Shown in pieces: positions 24,790-33,854 of a stretch of 64,000 nucleotides of DNA. The notes below the pieces were generated by a model, which did no database searches, had not been told where the DNA came from, and saw only the letters and a list, made by a program, of their open reading frames with translations. This DNA is from Pseudomonas sp. FEN. Its GTDB lineage: Bacteria > Pseudomonadota > Gammaproteobacteria > Pseudomonadales > Pseudomonadaceae. Position numbers and translations under genes: made by a program. The stretch spans positions 62,001 through 126,000 of the forward strand of contig NZ_CAJFDC010000007.1 of the NCBI RefSeq assembly GCF_904067045.1. The letters are read 5' to 3'. Position 1 is the first letter of the stretch, and the number at the start of each line of letters is the position of its first letter.

Positions 24790-25437
24790 TCACGCCCCCG
24801 AAATCGGCAATGTTTTTAAACCAGTGGGTGTTTGAATATGTGCGATCAGAAACGGATCTGAAGTTTTTTTGAGCGCATGAAGATATACCGGCCCCGAAAA
24901 ATTCATGGCTTCCAGAACCGCTTTGATTTTCTCCGGATCAGTATGGAAGACGTCCAAAGCCAATAGAGAACAACCTTTGTCTTGCAGTGCGCTCGCGGGA
25001 TGAATCGCCTGTTCCCATTGGATCAGGGTGGGGACTGAGCCTCCCAAAGGCAGATTACCGTCCGAGGGTATCGTTATCTGCCAAGACAATGTTCCTCTGC
25101 TCATGGGCTCGACATCCCCAACGATATCCTGGCAGGAAGCGCTAGCCGCATGGATATCATCGGTTCGCGCAACCCATGTCGCCAAGCGTGCGGGCGAGTC
25201 AGGCGCAAGTTGATCAAGGCCGAACCAGCGAGGCCGCTTCGGGCGTTCAGCCGATGGGTCCACGGCAATCACTTCCAGGTAGAGCTGGGGACCAAGGCGA
25301 AGCAGCCTGTTGTGGGTGCCCATGCGTGGATGGGTACCGCCCGGTTGAAGCTCAACGCCCAGCACGCCAGTGACGAACGCGCAGCCGGTATCGAGGTCCG
25401 GCGCCACGATAGCCAGGTGATCGATGGTGCTCTTCAC
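24790..25437 (-). CDS. VOC-family (glyoxalase-like) protein
   Basis: 215 residues. MKSTIDHLAIVAPDLDTGCA followed by GVLGVELQPGGTHPRMGTHN matches the Glyoxalase_3-like VOC group, with the metal-binding His7 and the conserved MGTHNRLLRLG. The typical YLEVIAVDP segment holds the second ligand Glu. These proteins are cytoplasmic; most have no known substrate. The stop at 24790 is convergent to the DUF4087 gene. Confidence 0.85.
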   Translation of the reverse strand: MKSTIDHLAIVAPDLDTGCAFVTGVLGVELQPGGTHPRMGTHNRLLRLGPQLYLEVIAVDPSAERPKRPRWFGLDQLAPDSPARLATWVARTDDIHAASASCQDIVGDVEPMSRGTLSWQITIPSDGNLPLGGSVPTLIQWEQAIHPASALQDKGCSLLALDVFHTDPEKIKAVLEAMNFSGPVYLHALKKTSDPFLIAHIQTPTGLKTLPISGA

Positions 25438-25503
25438 GCGATCAGCTCCTTCAAGGTTTTTTTCGCTCCGACGCTATTCCGATTCACTCGCGCCATCACC
25501 CCG

Positions 25504-26001
25504 TTAGACTGAGTGGCCCTCGTCCCCCCCACGCTCAGTCACCTCGCGCGACTCTCGCAATTGCCTCTTCAGCGTGCGCAACGGTGGCGCGTACAGAAAG
25601 CCGAACGATACGCTGTTCTTACGCTCCTTCACCGCGTGATGCAGCAGGTGCGCCTGATACAGGCGCTTCAAATAGGGATGACGAGGACGCGGCCGGAACG
25701 GCCAGTAGCGGTGGACGACACCGTCATGTACCACAACGTAGATGATTCCAAACGCTGCTACCCCGGCACCAACCCACTGCAGGGGGTCATACCCGCTATT
25801 GCCCAGCACGATCAGGATAATGGCCACCGTCGCCAATACCAACAGGTAGATATCATTGGTCTCGAAGGCGCCCAGGTGTTCCTCATGATGGGAACGGTGC
25901 AGAAACCAGCCCCAGCCGTGCATGACGTATTTATGCGCGAGGTAACCGACTCCTTCCATGGCCATCAGGGAGCAGAGAAACAGGGTAACGTGGGTGATCA
26001 T
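25504..26001 (-). CDS. crtZ: Beta-carotene hydroxylase CrtZ-like
   Basis: 165-residue non-haem di-iron hydroxylase of the fatty-acid/sterol hydroxylase superfamily. The four His clusters are all present: HKYVMH, HRSHHEEH, HDGVVHRYWPF and HLLHHAV, separated by transmembrane helices (LVLATVAIILIVLG; GVAAFGIIYVVV). The sequence follows CrtZ closely (YLAHKYVMHGWGW, SVSFGFLYAPP). The frame is open further upstream to 26142, but MITHVTLFLCS is where CrtZ proteins begin. No crtE, crtB, crtI or crtY gene lies in the window, so the carotenoid substrate must come from elsewhere or the enzyme acts on another lipid. Confidence 0.85.
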   Translation of the reverse strand: MITHVTLFLCSLMAMEGVGYLAHKYVMHGWGWFLHRSHHEEHLGAFETNDIYLLVLATVAIILIVLGNSGYDPLQWVGAGVAAFGIIYVVVHDGVVHRYWPFRPRPRHPYLKRLYQAHLLHHAVKERKNSVSFGFLYAPPLRTLKRQLRESREVTERGGDEGHSV

Positions 26002-26185
26002 GGAACGCCGTGAGCTCGCAGGTACGTCGGAAAGGCGGCAGGAAATATTTGAGCCGCGCTCAAGCATACCTCGGTAGGCGGGTAAATCGAACGCACTGCG
26101 TGATTTGGCGAGCGGCTTTCTGAGGGGCGCTGGCTTTGACAAGGAAGGAGACGGCCCAACAGCCGTCCTGGGATCTCTATCAAAA

Positions 26186-26211
26186 CCCGCCCCAGCCGAA
26201 GTTGGGGCGGG
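26186..26211 (-). terminator. Factor-independent terminator (leftward)
   Basis: CCCGCCCCA / TGGGGCGGG, a 9-bp perfect stem. On the minus strand it is followed by TTTTG, so it would stop transcripts arriving from the right before they enter crtZ. Confidence 0.7.
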
Positions 26212-26240
26212 CCACTTCTCCGTGAGGCGGCCAGGCTAAT

Positions 26241-26289
26241 GACCCCCTGAGCCAATCCGGCACGGGTTACTAAACCGTGTCAGGAGGTC
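26241..26289 (+). promoter_or_regulatory. Hairpin that pairs a ribosome-binding site
   Basis: GACCCCCTGA (26241-26250) pairs with TCAGGAGGTC (26280-26289, one mismatch) and an inner stem CACGG/CCGTG closes the loop. The right arm contains AGGAGG, an ideal ribosome-binding site four to seven bases before the ATG at 26294. This is the geometry of an RNA thermometer or another switch that hides the start region. Confidence 0.45.
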
Positions 26290-26293
26290 CCAA

Positions 26294-26374
26294 ATGCGCG
26301 CTGGCTTGACCACTTCAAAAAGTCTTCTAACGAAAGAGCCAAAAAATCATACCTTAGCTCGAATACATCATTAA
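26294..26374 (+). CDS. Candidate small ORF, 26 residues
   Basis: Begins MRAGLTTSKSLLTKEP and ends in LARIHH. Strong AGGAGG site six bases upstream, embedded in the hairpin above. Basic, no membrane segment, no family. Evidence is only the start signal, so it may be chance. Confidence 0.35.
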   Translation: MRAGLTTSKSLLTKEPKNHTLARIHH

Positions 26375-26467
26375 AAATAAAAAGTGTTACTTCCGCGAAA
26401 AACCTCAATCAAAACATTTCAAACTCTTTCCCAAAATATTTAGAAAAATCCCCAACCATACTCTGAC

Positions 26468-26496
26468 TTGCTCGACATACAAAATCTCAGTATAAA
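26468..26496 (+). promoter_or_regulatory. Sigma-70-like promoter for the candidate sRNA
   Basis: TTGCTC at 26468-26473 and TATAAA at 26491-26496, separated by exactly 17 bases. A start near 26502 would give an approximately 85-base transcript to the terminator at 26588. Confidence 0.45.
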
Positions 26497-26501
26497 TGAG
26501 A

Positions 26502-26588
26502 TTCGTTGGTAGTCTCTGTGAGATGAGCAAACCGATTCCACATCCGGCTTGCGGAAAAAACCACTCTACTAAGGTGGTTTTTTTTCGC
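26502..26588 (+). ncRNA. Candidate small RNA, about 87 nt
   Basis: A promoter-like pair with 17-base spacing is followed by 60 bases of unassigned sequence and then a strong terminator (AACCAC, loop, GTGGTT, eight T, 26558-26588), with no gene between. This is the classical layout of an Hfq-type intergenic sRNA, and the U8 tail fits. I cannot match it to a known Pseudomonas sRNA. A frame beginning MSKPIPHPACGKNH at 26524 runs through the terminator and is considered less likely. Confidence 0.45.
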
Positions 26589-26800
26589 CTCGACTTATCC
26601 GGTAGCGACCACATCGCAGCCCGCTCTCCAAAACCGGGGTACGCCCAAAGAAGCCACGCCAGCCGAACGGCCATCGCCAGCAAGCGTGTTCTTAGGAAAA
26701 AGCGCGAGGGTCAGGCACGGCAGCTATACAGACAGGACATTCGTCAGTCGAGCAGAAGCGCCCAACGCGCCCCCACCCACCGACACTAACGCCAATAACC

Positions 26801-26827
26801 ACCCCGGACTCACTCAAGCCCCGGGGT
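26801..26827 (-). terminator. Hairpin behind the TM2 gene
   Basis: ACCCCGG / CCGGGGT, 7-bp stem, eight bases past the stop of the TM2 gene. The T tail on the minus strand is poor (GGTTATT), so this may be a weak terminator. Confidence 0.5.
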
Positions 26828-26834
26828 CAGCGAC

Positions 26835-27278
26835 TCAGAACCAGCCTCGTTTGCCGACCACATAAGTCTGTTCAAATTCATCTTCGGACTTGACCAGGTA
26901 AATGATGAATTCGATAAAGGCGACAATACTGATAATGATCGACGGAATGCCGAACAACAACCAACCGAACAGGAACACCAGCAACATGATCACGCCTTGG
27001 GTTTTGTAACCCAGGTAGAACTTGTGCACACCAAAGCCACCGAAGAAAAACGCCAGCAGGGCCGCCGGGATCTTCTTCGAGTTGCCACCCGCTGCGGCGC
27101 CGTCGGCGAAGATGGCTTCGGCAAACGCACCATTGCCAGCGAAGTCGACGCGTGCGCCGGCCTTGGGCAACACCGCGGCTTTCCACTCGACCACGTCGAA
27201 GGTGTAACGGTTGCCATCGTCACCCGAAATAATACCGTTACGGGTGTTGGTGTCGTAACTCAAGATCTTGCCTTTCAT
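26835..27278 (-). CDS. TM2-domain membrane protein with cold-shock-like N-terminus
   Basis: 147 residues. The N-terminal ~55 residues (MKGKILSYDTNTRNGIISGD, then NRYTFDVVEWK) look like the small OB-fold of cold-shock proteins found in front of TM2 domains in proteobacteria. Residues 70-147 are the TM2 domain: KKIPAALLAFFFGGFGVHKF YLG motif, then a second long helix (IMLLVFLFGWLLFGIPSIII) and a third membrane-embedded segment. Function unknown. AAGGAG precedes the ATG, and the gene overlaps the preceding frame by 41 bases. Confidence 0.85.
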   Translation of the reverse strand: MKGKILSYDTNTRNGIISGDDGNRYTFDVVEWKAAVLPKAGARVDFAGNGAFAEAIFADGAAAGGNSKKIPAALLAFFFGGFGVHKFYLGYKTQGVIMLLVFLFGWLLFGIPSIIISIVAFIEFIIYLVKSEDEFEQTYVVGKRGWF

Positions 27279-27465
27279 TTACAGCTCCTTGGGAAGTACG
27301 GGACGGGGAACGCGGGATAGTCGCCAGGGGATTGAACGCGGTGAGATCACTTTGTCGGACAACCCGCACAAAAGCTCCATCGACAAATGCCGAACGGAGG
27401 TCGTCGATATTCATCAATACGGTCGGGGGCTGTTTCAGGTTTGAGTCGTTGAACCGATTGGCCAT
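27238..27465 (-). CDS. Hypothetical protein behind duplicated leader
   Basis: 75 residues (begins MANRFNDSNLKQPPTVLMNI, then DDLRSAFVDGAFVRVV). No family recognised. Support comes from context: CAAGGACGAG and ATGGC match the start region of the NYN gene at 22198, and about 190 bases of upstream DNA are homologous. The gene overlaps the start of the TM2 gene by 41 bases, so they would form one transcript. The C-terminal third (RSPSRTSQGAVNERQDLELR) is low-complexity and overlaps the TM2 leader, so the natural end may have been altered. Confidence 0.45.
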   Translation of the reverse strand: MANRFNDSNLKQPPTVLMNIDDLRSAFVDGAFVRVVRQSDLTAFNPLATIPRSPSRTSQGAVNERQDLELRHQHP

Positions 27466-27508
27466 CGCTCGTCCTTGAAAAGTGATTGCTGGACCGGGCT
27501 GAAGGTGA

Positions 27509-27601
27509 TCAGCAAGTCATCGGCAGTGTCACCGCATCTTCCTTAACCGCTATGAAGGCCTGAGTCGCTGGCACGTGTAGACGGCCAGGAGCAGAGGGCA
27601 T
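27509..27601 (-). other. Conserved short reading frame, second copy
   Basis: A 30-codon frame starting ATG CCC at 27601 and ending 43 bases before the next gene. It contains GRLHVPATQAF and IAVKEDAVTLP, aligning without gaps to the frame at 22240-22335. No Shine-Dalgarno sequence is present before the ATG. The two copies are in the same position relative to the next gene. Confidence 0.45.
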
Positions 27602-27724
27602 TGGGGAGGAAAGCTACTATTTCGCTGGCACGGCGTCTAGGGGCTGCGGGAAGGAATAAACATTGCTGGCGTGCGGCAACCGCAAGGAGATAGCGCGGGA
27701 ACAGGAAGTCCCGCGCCAGGTGCA

Positions 27725-28477
27725 TCAGAACGCGATACCGATCTTGGCACCAAACTCGTCACGCTTGAGTTCGGTGTTGTCCGCCAGGTCGGAATCACGG
27801 TCCAGCTTGTAGTCGGTATGGGTGTAGTAAGCACCCGCGACAATCGGCAACGCGCCTTGCCGGTTGAACAGGAAGTTCACTTCGGCATAAGGGTTGGTCC
27901 GATCCTTCAGGTCTACCGTATCGGAGCCATCGCCACGGACATCGATTCGCGCATCGCTTCCGATGGTACGCCGAACACCCGCCTCGATACGCATTGTCGC
28001 GGCATCGAATTGATGGCTGTAACCCAACGCGGCCTTGGCAAACGGTGAACGCCCCGTGAGCTTGACGTCATACTGGGAAGAGTCCGGCTCGTAACGGGTC
28101 CAGCTATAACCACCACCGACGATCACGTCGACGGAGTTATGTGCATCCAACGCCATACGCCAGCCCAGGTCGAGATCGCCCTGGCCTTCCTTGAGCGTAT
28201 TGTCGTTGCGCTTGCCGTACTTCACTTCGACACCCGCCTGGTAGATGAGGCCAGCTTCGGCGGTCATCTTGTTACCGAAGTTGTAGAACAGGCCCGCCTC
28301 GGGCACATGATTTTTCTCGGGGTGGCTACTGCCCTGCAGTTTCTGGTTGTTGTAGCTACCCAAGAGACCGAACTGGGAAATCGGATCGGTGGACGCAGCC
28401 GCCATCGCTACCATCGGGGTGGTAATCAAGGCAAGGACCGAGGATTTGACGAACAGGTGGGTCAGACGATTAAACAC
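27725..28477 (-). CDS. Outer-membrane beta-barrel protein
   Basis: 250 residues with a signal peptide (VFNRLTHLFVKSSVLALITTPMVAMAA) and then alternating amphipathic strands typical of an 8-10-stranded barrel: QFGLLGSYNNQK, EAGLFYNFGNKMTAEAGLIY, DVIVGGGYSWTRYE, AALGYSHQFDAATMRIEAG, PIVAGAYYTHTDYKL, ending EFGAKIGIAF with the terminal Phe needed for outer-membrane insertion. The GTG at 28477 is chosen because GGAG lies eight bases before it; the frame is open to a TTG at 28501. No specific family recognised. Confidence 0.75.
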   Translation of the reverse strand: MFNRLTHLFVKSSVLALITTPMVAMAAASTDPISQFGLLGSYNNQKLQGSSHPEKNHVPEAGLFYNFGNKMTAEAGLIYQAGVEVKYGKRNDNTLKEGQGDLDLGWRMALDAHNSVDVIVGGGYSWTRYEPDSSQYDVKLTGRSPFAKAALGYSHQFDAATMRIEAGVRRTIGSDARIDVRGDGSDTVDLKDRTNPYAEVNFLFNRQGALPIVAGAYYTHTDYKLDRDSDLADNTELKRDEFGAKIGIAF

Positions 28478-28764
28478 AAACACTACTCCATTAGAATACA
28501 AACGTGACGAATCCGGTGAGCTAGGAACATAAAATCAATCGAATGGTTCAATAAATATTTACTTTTTTGTCATGCGTTCTCACTTTATCAATTCAGGTCA
28601 ATGGCAGTCCTCGCCTCCGCAACGCCGGCGGTGCGCGAAAAATACAGGAAGCTTGAGGCAAGGCTCATGCGGCACCGATGTGGCGCCTCAAGGCACCACG
28701 ATCGATAGCATGAAGCCCATGTCGCCGCTACGGGCGACAAATGCGACACGCGAATGAAGAGCCC

Positions 28765-29634
28765 TCAAACCAAAGGCCGCCCCATCATCCGCGTCAGGAT
28801 CGCCAAGGGATTGGACTGGGTGTCGTACTGTTTGTCGGCAGGCAGGTGCAGGGTCTGTTCGAGCATGTACTGGCCGGACATGACCGCATGCGGCACCTGG
28901 TCCGAGAAGCACACCCAGACCGAACCGGCGGCGAATGGCATGCTCACCTGCTCGGCGGTTTCCTGATAGGCCTGGTCGCCTTTCATGCCGTCATGCAACT
29001 GCAACATCAGGTGATCATATTCGCTGCGGTAAGACTTGGTGATGCCCAGCGCCTTCAGCAGGCGAGCCTGCCAGGCCACATAAGGCTTGGCCCGTGGCAG
29101 GAACTTCGCGGCGACCGTTTCGAAGGGCTCGCCGACCCGCCACACGCGGGGGACACCTTCAGGGTTGATGTTGCAGAATACCCGCAGAATGCGTTCGCCG
29201 TAGTTGGGGCGCGAAGGAAAGGCGTCGACATGCATGCGGCGGTCATCGGCGCGCCAGGACTGCGCGCGGGTCTCGACCTGCATCGGACGGTAGCTGGTGG
29301 GCGCCAGGCGCAACGCGCCCTGGTAACGGGGCAGCAGCGAGTACACCAGCGTCTGCGCCTGCTCACGGAAACGTCCGATCATCTCGCTCAGCGCTTGTTG
29401 CACGGCGGTATCGCCTTCTGCGCCTTTGAGGTGATTATTCGCATCCAGGCTGATATTGCGCGCCTTGGGTGAGCGAATATCCGGACGGAGCAAGGACTTC
29501 TCTTCTTCCCGTAATTCAAACGACAACCGGGGGAAGTACAGCACCTTGCCCGCTTCCAACGCGGCAATCCATTGCGCGTTCACTTCAGGCATCCGCCAAT
29601 CGGCGAAGTCGATGCCTATGATCTGAGAATCCAT
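28765..29634 (-). CDS. kdoO: Kdo hydroxylase (KdoO) family protein
   Basis: Fe(II)/2-oxoglutarate-dependent hydroxylase that converts Kdo to Ko in the LPS inner core, 289 residues from the ATG at 29634. Typical landmarks are LYFPRLSFELREEEKSLLRP, SPKARNISLD, the iron ligands His-x-Asp in RRMHVDAFPSRP and the distal His in QVPHAVMSGQYMLEQTLHL. The MDSQIIGIDFADW start is the usual one; upstream frame has no better site, though GAGGA sits very close. The preceding gene on the same strand ends 122 bases upstream. Confidence 0.85.
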   Translation of the reverse strand: MDSQIIGIDFADWRMPEVNAQWIAALEAGKVLYFPRLSFELREEEKSLLRPDIRSPKARNISLDANNHLKGAEGDTAVQQALSEMIGRFREQAQTLVYSLLPRYQGALRLAPTSYRPMQVETRAQSWRADDRRMHVDAFPSRPNYGERILRVFCNINPEGVPRVWRVGEPFETVAAKFLPRAKPYVAWQARLLKALGITKSYRSEYDHLMLQLHDGMKGDQAYQETAEQVSMPFAAGSVWVCFSDQVPHAVMSGQYMLEQTLHLPADKQYDTQSNPLAILTRMMGRPLV

Positions 29635-29756
29635 TTCCTCAGGGGGCCTCTTCGGGGGAGTAGGCCTACAATGATGCGGCGATCCGATCGACCTTTGCAA
29701 TATTTTGTTACCATCAATGACAAGAGACCCCGTCCAAGAAGGCTCAGCTAGACACC

Positions 29757-30263
29757 TCAACCAGCATCTTGCCCCCGCAGCTGCTTCACATCTCCGGTCG
29801 GTGGTACACCAAAAAAACCGGCAGACGCGCGACTGAACTCATCCGCCACGCTGAACTGCAAAATGGCCGCATCCTCCTCGGAACGCATCAGCCACAAGTT
29901 ATATTCACCTGAGCTATTCATGACCAGTTTGTAGTGCGTCGCCTGCCACATCCGGCTCATCGCTTCTTGTGACGGAGCCTTGTAAAGCTCACAGAAACTG
30001 CCTTCGACATCGCATTGAGGATCCGTTGACAGGCCGTCGAATATGACGCGCAGACGTCCTTCCCCTTCAATGTCACCCTCCTCTGGGTGAAATGAACCGA
30101 TGACTTTCCCGGCATGGCCTGCCTCACTGTAGAAACAGGTTATTTCGCCAATAAAATCATGCCCTGCCAATACTTGAAAATATGGCCACACTTCATCCGG
30201 CCATTCAAAGGTATCGAGCATGGGTAGAAACAAGTATTTACCGATCAGGTCATTGAATGTCAT
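29757..30263 (-). CDS. Hypothetical protein
   Basis: 168-residue acidic protein beginning MTFNDLIGKYLFLPMLDTFE. Segments such as WPDEVWPYFQVLAGHDFIGE and NLWLMRSEEDAAILQFSVAD suggest a compact soluble alpha/beta fold. No signal peptide or membrane segment, and no family recognised. It lies upstream of kdoO on the same strand with a 122-base gap, so co-transcription is possible but not shown. Confidence 0.6.
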   Translation of the reverse strand: MTFNDLIGKYLFLPMLDTFEWPDEVWPYFQVLAGHDFIGEITCFYSEAGHAGKVIGSFHPEEGDIEGEGRLRVIFDGLSTDPQCDVEGSFCELYKAPSQEAMSRMWQATHYKLVMNSSGEYNLWLMRSEEDAAILQFSVADEFSRASAGFFGVPPTGDVKQLRGQDAG

Positions 30264-30368
30264 GGCACGCCCTCCTTTGGCATGAGTCCAAACTATAACC
30301 CTCCAAAATTTTCTTTCGACATTACTGTATTAACGGTTATTTCATGCAAGCAGCCCCGTACCGCTCAC

Positions 30369-32255
30369 TCAAATACGGAAACCGCTGACCAACTGCTCCA
30401 GCCGGGCCGTTTGCGTTTCCAGGTCGGCACAGGCCAGGAGCGTGGCATGGAGATTCTCCAGCGCGTCCTTGTGCAAGGTATCGATCTGGGTGATATCCAT
30501 GTTGATCGCCTCGACCACCGCGGTCTGCTCTTCGGTCGCGGCGGCCACCGATTGGTTCATCCCGTCGATCTCGCCGATACGCCGGGTGACCTGCCCCAGG
30601 TGCTCACCAGCCTGATTGGCAATGGCCACGCTCTCGGCGCTGTATTGCTGGCTCTCGGTCATGGTGTGGACCGCCTGCCGGGAACCGACCTGCAGTTCCT
30701 CGATCATCCCGTGGATTTGCTGGGCCGAAGCCTGGGTCCGTCCGGCCAGGTTGCGAACCTCATCGGCGACCACGGAGAAACCGCGCCCGGACTCGCCCGC
30801 CCGGGCCGCCTCGATGGCGGCATTGAGTGCCAGCAGGTTGGTCTGCTCGGAGATCGCCTGGATCACCTTGAGGATCTGGCCGATGCTCGCGGTGTGGCTG
30901 TTGAGCTGCTCGATCCGGGCACTGGAGGAGAGGATCTTGCTCGATAGTTCATTCATCGCCTGGATAGAGCGCTCAACCACCCGCCGCGCTTCATCCGCCG
31001 TGTCCCGCGCATCGGAAGCGCCCAGTGAGGCATCCGCGGCATTCACGGCGATCTCTTGGGCGGCGGCGCCCAATTGGTTGATGGCCGCCGCGACACTGCT
31101 GGTGCGCTGGGATTGAGTGTCCGAGTTGCTCATCGAGGCGTTGGAGGCGTCGACGACCCGGCTGGCCACCAAGCTCAAGCGCGCGGTGGTCGAGGCCACT
31201 TCGCGGATCGAAGCGTGGATGCGCTCGACAAAACGGTTGAAAGCACCCGCCAGGAGGCCGAACTCGTCGCGCGACTGGATCGTCAGGCGCTGCGTCAGAT
31301 CGCCGTCGCCCTGGGCAATGTCTTCCAGGGCACGGGTCATGTGATGCAAGGGCTTCATCAGCAAGCGGATCAACAGACTGAGCAGGACGAAGGTAATAGC
31401 CAGCAAGACCACGGTCGCAATCAGCACCGAGAGACGAAACCGGGCCAGCGCCGCGTAGGCTTTGTCTTTGTCGACGGCCAGGCCCACAGACCATTTCACC
31501 GAAGGCAGGCCCTGCACCGGCATGAACGTCAGTAACTGCGTGCGCCCCGCCTGTTGCACCTGGTTCAGGTCGGTACCGATGCGCGTCGGCTCCAGGCCGT
31601 AGATGTCACGCAGATTCTTGGTGACCAGGGTTTTATCGGGGTGCACCAGGATATTGCCGTCGGCACTGACCAGGAAGGCATAGCCGATACCGCCGAAATC
31701 CTGGGCATTGATCATCCTGGCCATCTTGTCCAGGCTGATATTGACCCCAAGGACACCCAGCACCTGGTCGCCGGACTTCACCGGGGCCGCCTCGCTCATC
31801 ACCAGGTAGTCACTGCCCACGCCGATATAGGGCTCGGTCAGGATCGGGCCGTTCTTGAGCGCATCCGAGTACCAGGGCCGCTGGCGGGGATCGTAGCCAT
31901 CGGGCATGACCCGGTCGGGAAAGATATCGAAAGCGCCGTCGCGTGTAGCGCTATAGCTGGCGACGAAGGTCGAGGTGAGCGCGGGCTGTTGGAGCAAGGT
32001 GCGAACCTTCTCCCTGGCCGGGTCGAGCGCGACGACCTGGGCCATTGCATCCACCAATAGCAAACGATCGCTCAGCCATGTCTGAATATTCTGGGCAAGA
32101 ACCTGCCCAGTGGTGTGCAAGTTGTTTTCGATATTGCCGCTGATCTCGTTGCGTTGCCGATAATCGCCATACAGTGCGAAAACCGCAAAGACCACAACCA
32201 CCACGGTAGAAACAGCGAGCAGGATCTTTTGACTGAACTTCAATCGAATATTCAT
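30369..32255 (-). CDS. Methyl-accepting chemotaxis protein, dCache_1 sensor
   Basis: 628-residue transducer. First transmembrane helix at 10-28 ([20 protein letters not shown]), a double-Cache periplasmic ligand domain (about 35-270; [24 protein letters not shown] motif [11 protein letters not shown] and [13 protein letters not shown]), second helix at about 275-298, HAMP, then the MCP signalling domain with the hairpin tip [20 protein letters not shown]. dCache_1 sensors bind amino acids and similar small molecules; the exact ligand cannot be told, although DPRxRPWY is frequent in amino-acid sensors. Confidence 0.92.
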   Translation of the reverse strand: MNIRLKFSQKILLAVSTVVVVVFAVFALYGDYRQRNEISGNIENNLHTTGQVLAQNIQTWLSDRLLLVDAMAQVVALDPAREKVRTLLQQPALTSTFVASYSATRDGAFDIFPDRVMPDGYDPRQRPWYSDALKNGPILTEPYIGVGSDYLVMSEAAPVKSGDQVLGVLGVNISLDKMARMINAQDFGGIGYAFLVSADGNILVHPDKTLVTKNLRDIYGLEPTRIGTDLNQVQQAGRTQLLTFMPVQGLPSVKWSVGLAVDKDKAYAALARFRLSVLIATVVLLAITFVLLSLLIRLLMKPLHHMTRALEDIAQGDGDLTQRLTIQSRDEFGLLAGAFNRFVERIHASIREVASTTARLSLVASRVVDASNASMSNSDTQSQRTSSVAAAINQLGAAAQEIAVNAADASLGASDARDTADEARRVVERSIQAMNELSSKILSSSARIEQLNSHTASIGQILKVIQAISEQTNLLALNAAIEAARAGESGRGFSVVADEVRNLAGRTQASAQQIHGMIEELQVGSRQAVHTMTESQQYSAESVAIANQAGEHLGQVTRRIGEIDGMNQSVAAATEEQTAVVEAINMDITQIDTLHKDALENLHATLLACADLETQTARLEQLVSGFRI

Positions 32256-32513
32256 GGTTTTGGCTACTGCACAATGGAGGTTTTTTGTTTGACTTTATAT
32301 CAAGGCAGGACAAAACAATGGGCAGGGCGAAAACCACCCTTAATGGGCAAAGTTTCAGTGTTACTTAATGGACTGTCAAACAACAAATATCCGGGGGCTG
32401 GCATCAAAAAAATTGATCGTCCCTAAACTTACAGTACGCTCTTTAGTGGCCTGTGAAGTTCCAACAACTTCACTCCCCCCGGCTCGATGACAAGCAGGCC
32501 GCCCGGACGCTGC

Positions 32514-33854
32514 CTACAAGCCGCCCTGAAACGGCAGCACCACCAGCGCGACCAACCCGCCACCCGCCCGGTTGCTCAGGGTCAGCGTGCCGCCCTGCTC
32601 CAGCACAATCGCCCGCGCCGCCGACAAGCCCAGTCCGACGCCACCGGTGCTTTTGTTGCGCGAACTCTCCAACCGAAAGAACGCTTCAAACACCCGTTCA
32701 AGGCAATCCGCTGCAATACCCGGCCCACGATCCTGCACGCGGATCAGCAGTCGCTCCGAATCCGACTCCAACACGATCGATGGCTCGCTGCCGTACTTGA
32801 TCGCATTGTCCAGCAAGTTGCCGACAACCCGCTTTAGCCCCAGCGGCCGCCCGAAGTACACCCACCTGGACGGCCCCGCGAAATCGACCTCAATCCCCAG
32901 GTCGCGATAATCGTCCACCAGGGTTTGCAGCAACTCCGCCAGGTCGAAGGAGGTCGCTTCCTCCAGCCGCGCATCGTCGCGGAAGAATTCCAGTGCGGAG
33001 TTGATCATCGCCTGCATTTCATCGACATCCCGGAACAATCGCTGCTGTTGCTCCTCATCCTCGATGAACTCACCGCGCAGACGCATGCGGGTCAAGGGCG
33101 TGCGCAGGTCATGGGAGATGGCCGCGAGCATCTGCGTGCGGTCCTTGATGAAGTGCTGCAACTGGGCCTGCATGGCGTTGAAGGCGAGGATCGCCTGACG
33201 GATTTCATGGGGCCCGACCGGCTCCACCGGCGGGGCCCGGAAGTCGACGCCAAAACGCCGCGCGCCCTGGGCGAATTGCTGCAGCGGTCGAGCCAGGCGG
33301 CGGGTCGCAATCAAGGTGACCACTGCGGTGGAGAGCAACACCAGCACGATCACTATCAGTCGGCGTGGCCCCTCATCCAGCCCCCAACTCCGCGATGCGG
33401 TGGAAAACTCCAGCCAGGTACCGTCGGTCAGTTGAATCAGCACCCCGTAACGCCCATCCGAATCGGCAGGTTCATAGGTCTCGAGCCGGCGATTCGACAT
33501 ATTGAGCGCCCGGCGTATGGCCTGAGCTTCCTCGCCGTGAGGCGTCTTGACGATTTTCGGCAGGACGATGTCATGATAATCGGTGTACCAAGCCACCAAT
33601 ATATCCGGCTCACTGACCACCGCGGCCAAACGGCCACGCTGCCCGGACTCGGACGCTTCGAGCACACGGCTGATGGAGATGATCTTTTCCAGTAGACCGG
33701 TCTCGCTCAGGGGCGGATAGGCCCAGACACCGGCCAGCTTGACGAACAGCGCATTGAACGCCAGCGCCGTCAACATGGCCATCAGTACGGTCAGGGCGAT
33801 CCAGCGCGCCACCGTGTCCCTGGGACGATAACGCCCGGCGCCGAAGCGAGTCAT
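32514..33854 (-). CDS. Sensor histidine kinase
   Basis: 446-residue membrane kinase, second gene of a two-component pair. Transmembrane helix at 20-38 (ALTVLMAMLTALAFNALFV), a periplasmic sensor of about 120 residues, second helix at about 166-184 (LIVIVLVLLSTAVVTLIA), HAMP, HisKA with the phosphorylated His in AAISHDLRTPLTRMRL, and HATPase_c with NLLDNAIKYG, DRGPGIA and GVGLGLS. The ATG overlaps the regulator stop by four bases. By its RTPLTRMRLR box and loop it belongs to the EnvZ/OmpB-like group. The input signal is unknown. Confidence 0.92.
   Translation of the reverse strand: MTRFGAGRYRPRDTVARWIALTVLMAMLTALAFNALFVKLAGVWAYPPLSETGLLEKIISISRVLEASESGQRGRLAAVVSEPDILVAWYTDYHDIVLPKIVKTPHGEEAQAIRRALNMSNRRLETYEPADSDGRYGVLIQLTDGTWLEFSTASRSWGLDEGPRRLIVIVLVLLSTAVVTLIATRRLARPLQQFAQGARRFGVDFRAPPVEPVGPHEIRQAILAFNAMQAQLQHFIKDRTQMLAAISHDLRTPLTRMRLRGEFIEDEEQQQRLFRDVDEMQAMINSALEFFRDDARLEEATSFDLAELLQTLVDDYRDLGIEVDFAGPSRWVYFGRPLGLKRVVGNLLDNAIKYGSEPSIVLESDSERLLIRVQDRGPGIAADCLERVFEAFFRLESSRNKSTGGVGLGLSAARAIVLEQGGTLTLSNRAGGGLVALVVLPFQGGL

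Noticed and set aside
26496..26789. 97-codon plus frame through the sRNA candidate
   Set aside because: Runs through a strong terminator and then Arg/Ser-rich low complexity; a small RNA is more plausible.
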